This document shows, in pieces, positions 60,805-64,000 of a stretch of 64,000 nt of DNA. The notes below the pieces were generated by a model. That model saw only the letters and a list, made by a program, of their open reading frames with translations, ran no database searches and was not told where the DNA came from. A program made the translations under genes and the position numbers. Position 1 is the stretch's first letter, and every line of letters begins with the position of its first letter. Source of the stretch: Planobispora longispora (lineage in GTDB: Bacteria; Actinomycetota; Actinomycetes; Streptosporangiales; Streptosporangiaceae); the NCBI RefSeq assembly GCF_016863135.1, contig NZ_BOOH01000066.1, positions 1 through 64,000 on the forward strand, given 5' to 3'.

Positions 60805-62757
60805 GTGCCTGCTCTCACTCCCGTCCAGCGCGACGTGCTGCGCGCTCTGGTGGACACCGCCGTTCCGGCGCTGCAGGTCGACGACGACCCCACCGGCTTC
60901 TGGGCGACCCCCGGCTCCGCGGCCGGCGCCGACGAGGCACTGGCCGACTACCTGGAGACCCTTCCCGAGGCGGACCGGACGGGCGTCGCCCAGCTGCTCG
61001 ACGGGCTGGCCATGCTCGGCTTCCAGCACCAGGGCCGGGCCACCCGCGAGGGCATGCTCGCCACCGCCATGGCGCTCGCCCCCGAGGCGCTCGTCGCCAT
61101 CTCCACCCTGCGCGGCGGCGCGTGCATGCTCGCCCACTCCATCACGGACGCCGAGGGCCGCAACCCGTTCTGGGCGCAGTACGGCTACCCCGGGCCGCAG
61201 ATCACCCCGCCCCAGGACGAGCCGTACATCACCCCGTACGTTCCGGCCGACGGCGAGGTGATCGAGGCCGACGTCGTGGTCGTCGGCTCCGGCGCGGGCG
61301 GCGGCACGATCGCCGGGGTGCTGGCCGCCGCGGGCAGGAGCGTCGTCGTGCTGGAGGCGGGCGGGGCCAGCAGCGAGCGGGACTACCGCCAGCTGGAGGC
61401 CGAGGGCAAGCAGATGATGTACCGGGGCGGGCTCTCGGTCTCCGCCGACGGCAACGTCGGCCTGCTCGCCGGATACACGCTGGGCGGCGGCACCACCGTC
61501 AACTGGCACAACTGCGTGCGGCCCAGCGACGCGGTGCGCCGCGAGTGGGCCCGCGAGCACGGGCTGGACGGCCTCGACACCGAGGAGTTCGACCGCCACC
61601 TGGACGCGGTCCTGACGCGCATGGGCGCCAACGACCGGTGCAGCGACTTCAACGGCCCGCACCAGCGCATGGCCGAAGGAGCCAAGGCCCTCGGCTGGTC
61701 GATGCACACGGCGGTGCGCAACGTCGACGAGGCCGCCTACGACCCGGTGGCCGCCGGATACACCCAGTTCGGCGACCCGAGCGGGAGCAAGCGCGGCACG
61801 CTCAACACCTACCTGCGCGACGCCTTCGACCACGGCGCGAAGATCATCGTCCACACCCGCGCCGACCGGGTCCTCACCGAGGGCGGCCGGGCCACCGGGG
61901 TCGAGGCCACCCGCACCGATCCCGTCAGCGGGCAGACCCGCCGGGTGACGGTGCGCGCCGCCGACGTCGTGGTGGCCTGCGGCGCCCTGGAGACCCCGGC
62001 CCTGCTGCTGCGCTCCGGCATCGGCGGCCCCGCCGTCGGCCACAACCTCTACCTGCACCCCAGCGCGGGGATCTTCGGCGTCTACCCCGAGGACCAGCGG
62101 GCGTGGTGGGGGCCGCCGCAGGCCGGGATCGTGGACGAGCTCCGCGACCTGGGCGACGGATACGGCCTGCTGATCGAGGGCTCGCACTACTACACCGGCG
62201 TCTTCGCCTTCCAGCTCGCGCGGCGCGACGGCCGCGAGGCCAAGGAGGCGATGAGCAAGCTCGGCCGCATGGCCGACTTCCTGTTCGTCCTGCGCGAGCA
62301 CGCCGGGGGACAGGTGACGATCGACGAGAACGGCGAGGCCGTGCACACCTACGCCCTCACCGACGAGCGCGACGTCGCCGCCTACTACAAGGGCCTGCGC
62401 GCCCTGGCCGAGCTGCACCTGGCCGCCGGGGCCGAGGAACTGTGGTTCGGCGCCACCCCGCCGGTCTTCAAGCGCGGCGACGACTTCGAGGCGTGGATGG
62501 CCCTCCTGGAGTCGATCCACATCGGCGCGGGCGGCCTGTTCATGGGCAGCGCCCACCAGATGGGCACCGCCCGCATGGGCGCCGACCCGCAGACCTCCGT
62601 CGCCAAGCCGAACGGCGAGCTGCACGACGTCGCCGGCGTCTGGATCGGCGACACCAGCGCCTTCCCCACGCCCTCGGGCGCCAACCCGATGCTCACCTGC
62701 ATGGCCCTGGCCCACCGTACGGCCGAGCACATCGCCCAGCACACCACCGCGGCCTGA
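60805..62757 (+). CDS. GMC-family long-chain alcohol oxidase-like flavoprotein
   Basis: 650 aa; GTG 60805 has GGAGG four bases before the spacer, so the frame from 60715 is not used. An N-terminal helical cap (about 1-145, LTPVQRDVLRALVDTAVP) is typical of fatty-alcohol oxidases. The FAD motif VVVGSGAGGGTIAGVLAAAG and VLEAGG follow. GYTLGGGTTVNWHNCVR is the GMC signature 1, and the C-terminal GTARMGADP with SGANPMLTCMALAHR carries the FAD/active-site region. It should oxidise an alcohol to an aldehyde, which the next gene can oxidise further. Confidence 0.9.
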   Translation: MPALTPVQRDVLRALVDTAVPALQVDDDPTGFWATPGSAAGADEALADYLETLPEADRTGVAQLLDGLAMLGFQHQGRATREGMLATAMALAPEALVAISTLRGGACMLAHSITDAEGRNPFWAQYGYPGPQITPPQDEPYITPYVPADGEVIEADVVVVGSGAGGGTIAGVLAAAGRSVVVLEAGGASSERDYRQLEAEGKQMMYRGGLSVSADGNVGLLAGYTLGGGTTVNWHNCVRPSDAVRREWAREHGLDGLDTEEFDRHLDAVLTRMGANDRCSDFNGPHQRMAEGAKALGWSMHTAVRNVDEAAYDPVAAGYTQFGDPSGSKRGTLNTYLRDAFDHGAKIIVHTRADRVLTEGGRATGVEATRTDPVSGQTRRVTVRAADVVVACGALETPALLLRSGIGGPAVGHNLYLHPSAGIFGVYPEDQRAWWGPPQAGIVDELRDLGDGYGLLIEGSHYYTGVFAFQLARRDGREAKEAMSKLGRMADFLFVLREHAGGQVTIDENGEAVHTYALTDERDVAAYYKGLRALAELHLAAGAEELWFGATPPVFKRGDDFEAWMALLESIHIGAGGLFMGSAHQMGTARMGADPQTSVAKPNGELHDVAGVWIGDTSAFPTPSGANPMLTCMALAHRTAEHIAQHTTAA

Positions 62758-62770
62758 AAGCGAGCCAGAC

Positions 62771-64000
62771 ATGACCGTCCCCGAGCCGAACCACACGCGC
62801 GAGACCGTCTACGTCGACGGCGCGTGGGTCCCCTCCACCGGCGCCGGCACGCTCCCGGTCGTCAACCCCTACACCGAACAGGTCATCGGCACCGTGCCCG
62901 AGGGCACGCCCGAGGACGTCGACCGGGCGGCCCGCGCCGCCGCCCGCGCCCTGCCCGGCTGGGCCGCCACCCCGCTGGCCGAGCGGGTCAAGACGTGCTC
63001 GGTGATCGCGGAGGGCCTCAAGGCCCGCGCCCAGGAGATCGCCCTGACGGCCTCCCGGGAGATGGGCGCGCCCTGGCAGCTGGCCGTCATGGTCCAGGCC
63101 GGTCTTCCGGTCATCGACTTCGCCTCGATGGAGGACGTCGCCGGCCAGGTCGAGTGGGAGCGCCGGTCGGGCAACTCCGTGCTGGTCCGCCAGCCGGTCG
63201 GCGTGGTCGGCGCGATCACCCCGTGGAACTACCCGCTCCACCAGATCGCGGCCAAGGTCGCCCCGGCCCTGGTCGCCGGGTGCCCGGTCGTGGTCAAGCC
63301 GTCGGAGCTGGTGCCCGGCGTCGCCTACCTGCTCGCCGAGATCATCGACGCGGCGGGCCTGCCGCCCGGCGTGTTCAACCTGGTCCCCGGGACCGGCCCG
63401 GTGGTCGGCGAGGCGATCGTCGAGCACCCGGCGGTCGACATGGTGTCGTTCACCGGCTCCACCCGCGCCGGGCGCCGCGTCGCCGAGCTGGCCGCCCGCG
63501 CGCCCAAGCGCACCTCGCTGGAGCTCGGCGGGAAGTCGGCCAGCGTGCTGCTCGGCGACCTGACGGCCGAGGAGTTCGGCAACGCCGTCGCCGGCTCGCT
63601 GACCGGCTGCCTGATCAACAGCGGCCAGACGTGCAGCGCCACCACCCGGCTGCTGGTGCCCCGGGCCCGGCTCGCCGAGACCGAGGAGCTGCTCACCCTC
63701 TTCACCCAGTTCGCGACCATCGGCGACCCGATGGACCCGGCCACCCAGCAGGGCCCGCTGGTGAGCAAGGTGCAGCAGGAGCGGGTCCGCGCCTACATCC
63801 GCGACGCGATCGACGACGGCGCCCGGCTCGTCGCCGGGGGCCCGGAGCAGCCCGAGACCACCCCGACCGGCTTCTTCGTCCGGCCCACCGTGCTGGTGGC
63901 CGAGGCGGGCACGCGCATCGAGCAGGAGGAGGTCTTCGGCCCGGTCCTGACCGTGGTGCCCTACGACGGCGGCGACGACGAGGCGCTCGTGATCGCCAAC
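62771..64000 (+). CDS. Aldehyde dehydrogenase, 3' end outside the window
   Basis: 410 codons are visible from ATG 62771, 13 bases after the GMC stop, so both are in one operon. Motifs present: VGAITPWNYPLHQIAAKVAP, FTGSTRAGRRVAEL, catalytic Glu in LELGGKSASVLL, catalytic Cys in SGQTCSATTR, and EEVFGPVL near the window edge. The family is about 470-500 aa, so 60-90 residues are cut off. It probably converts the aldehyde from the GMC oxidase to the acid. Confidence 0.93.
   Translation, partial: MTVPEPNHTRETVYVDGAWVPSTGAGTLPVVNPYTEQVIGTVPEGTPEDVDRAARAAARALPGWAATPLAERVKTCSVIAEGLKARAQEIALTASREMGAPWQLAVMVQAGLPVIDFASMEDVAGQVEWERRSGNSVLVRQPVGVVGAITPWNYPLHQIAAKVAPALVAGCPVVVKPSELVPGVAYLLAEIIDAAGLPPGVFNLVPGTGPVVGEAIVEHPAVDMVSFTGSTRAGRRVAELAARAPKRTSLELGGKSASVLLGDLTAEEFGNAVAGSLTGCLINSGQTCSATTRLLVPRARLAETEELLTLFTQFATIGDPMDPATQQGPLVSKVQQERVRAYIRDAIDDGARLVAGGPEQPETTPTGFFVRPTVLVAEAGTRIEQEEVFGPVLTVVPYDGGDDEALVIAN

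Overview
The window is about 70% GC with strongly GC-biased third codon positions, densely packed genes, GTG and TTG starts, and several apparent leaderless promoters. It carries a mycothiol-type DsbA nitroreductase, PucR, LuxR, ECF and TetR regulators, a [3Fe-4S] ferredoxin with P450s, and a SNF2 helicase. All of this points to a high-GC actinomycete. A spore-forming filamentous genus, for example in the Streptosporangiaceae, is my best guess, but no marker gene fixes the genus. All assignments come from reading the sequence; no database search was run.

Layout. 1-2.7 kb is a lower-GC accessory stretch: a 55-aa membrane peptide, two hypothetical genes and an IS3-family element. 2.7-9.1 kb holds a YCII-type protein, a one-module NRPS (C-A-T-TE) whose TE has Cys in place of Ser, two small secreted proteins (one tendamistat-like in cysteine pattern) and trmO. 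9.3-15.8 kb holds a DUF418 membrane protein, a membrane-anchored Mrr-like nuclease, an amidohydrolase divergent from a glutamine-synthetase-like enzyme (together the two halves of FluG) and a secreted protein. 15.9-25.1 kb holds a SNF2 helicase, a DsbA-like enzyme, a large unknown protein, a tRNA-Pro-like element, a frameshifted M48 peptidase and a macro-domain protein. 25.2-32.5 kb holds a Ser/Thr kinase with an extracellular ricin-type lectin, an S37 peptidase, a methyltransferase, a TetR-controlled serine-hydrolase operon and a GH25 lysozyme.

32.6-41.9 kb is a coherent catabolic and P450 locus: CMD, 3-HIBADH-like, SDR and ALDH genes, then an unknown gene reading the other way, then SnoaL-like, ferredoxin, CYP51, SDR and a CYP123-like P450, ending in a TetR gene. 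Its gene content and order strongly recall Mycobacterium tuberculosis Rv0763c-Rv0771. An identical 16-bp sequence sits at the ALDH start and at the TetR start, which argues for one regulon.

42.4-48.7 kb holds a two-component system, an Lnt-like CN-hydrolase, a phosphoribosyltransferase/dienelactone-hydrolase fusion and an SDR. 48.8-55.1 kb is the most striking block. A divergent ECF sigma/anti-sigma pair faces an operon of a YxFxxD-repeat lipoprotein, DUF4142, DUF1996, a bis-heme ferric-reductase-like membrane protein and a NuoF-ferredoxin fusion. It reads as an uncharacterised NADH-to-envelope electron-transfer module.

55.1-57.5 kb holds RidA, an ArsR-type regulator and the divergent MFS exporter it probably controls. 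57.7-64 kb holds an alkyl-sulfatase-like MBL enzyme, a PucR regulator with a 26-bp palindrome at its start, a GMC alcohol oxidase and an aldehyde dehydrogenase cut by the window edge. This set could run alkyl sulfate to alcohol to aldehyde to acid.
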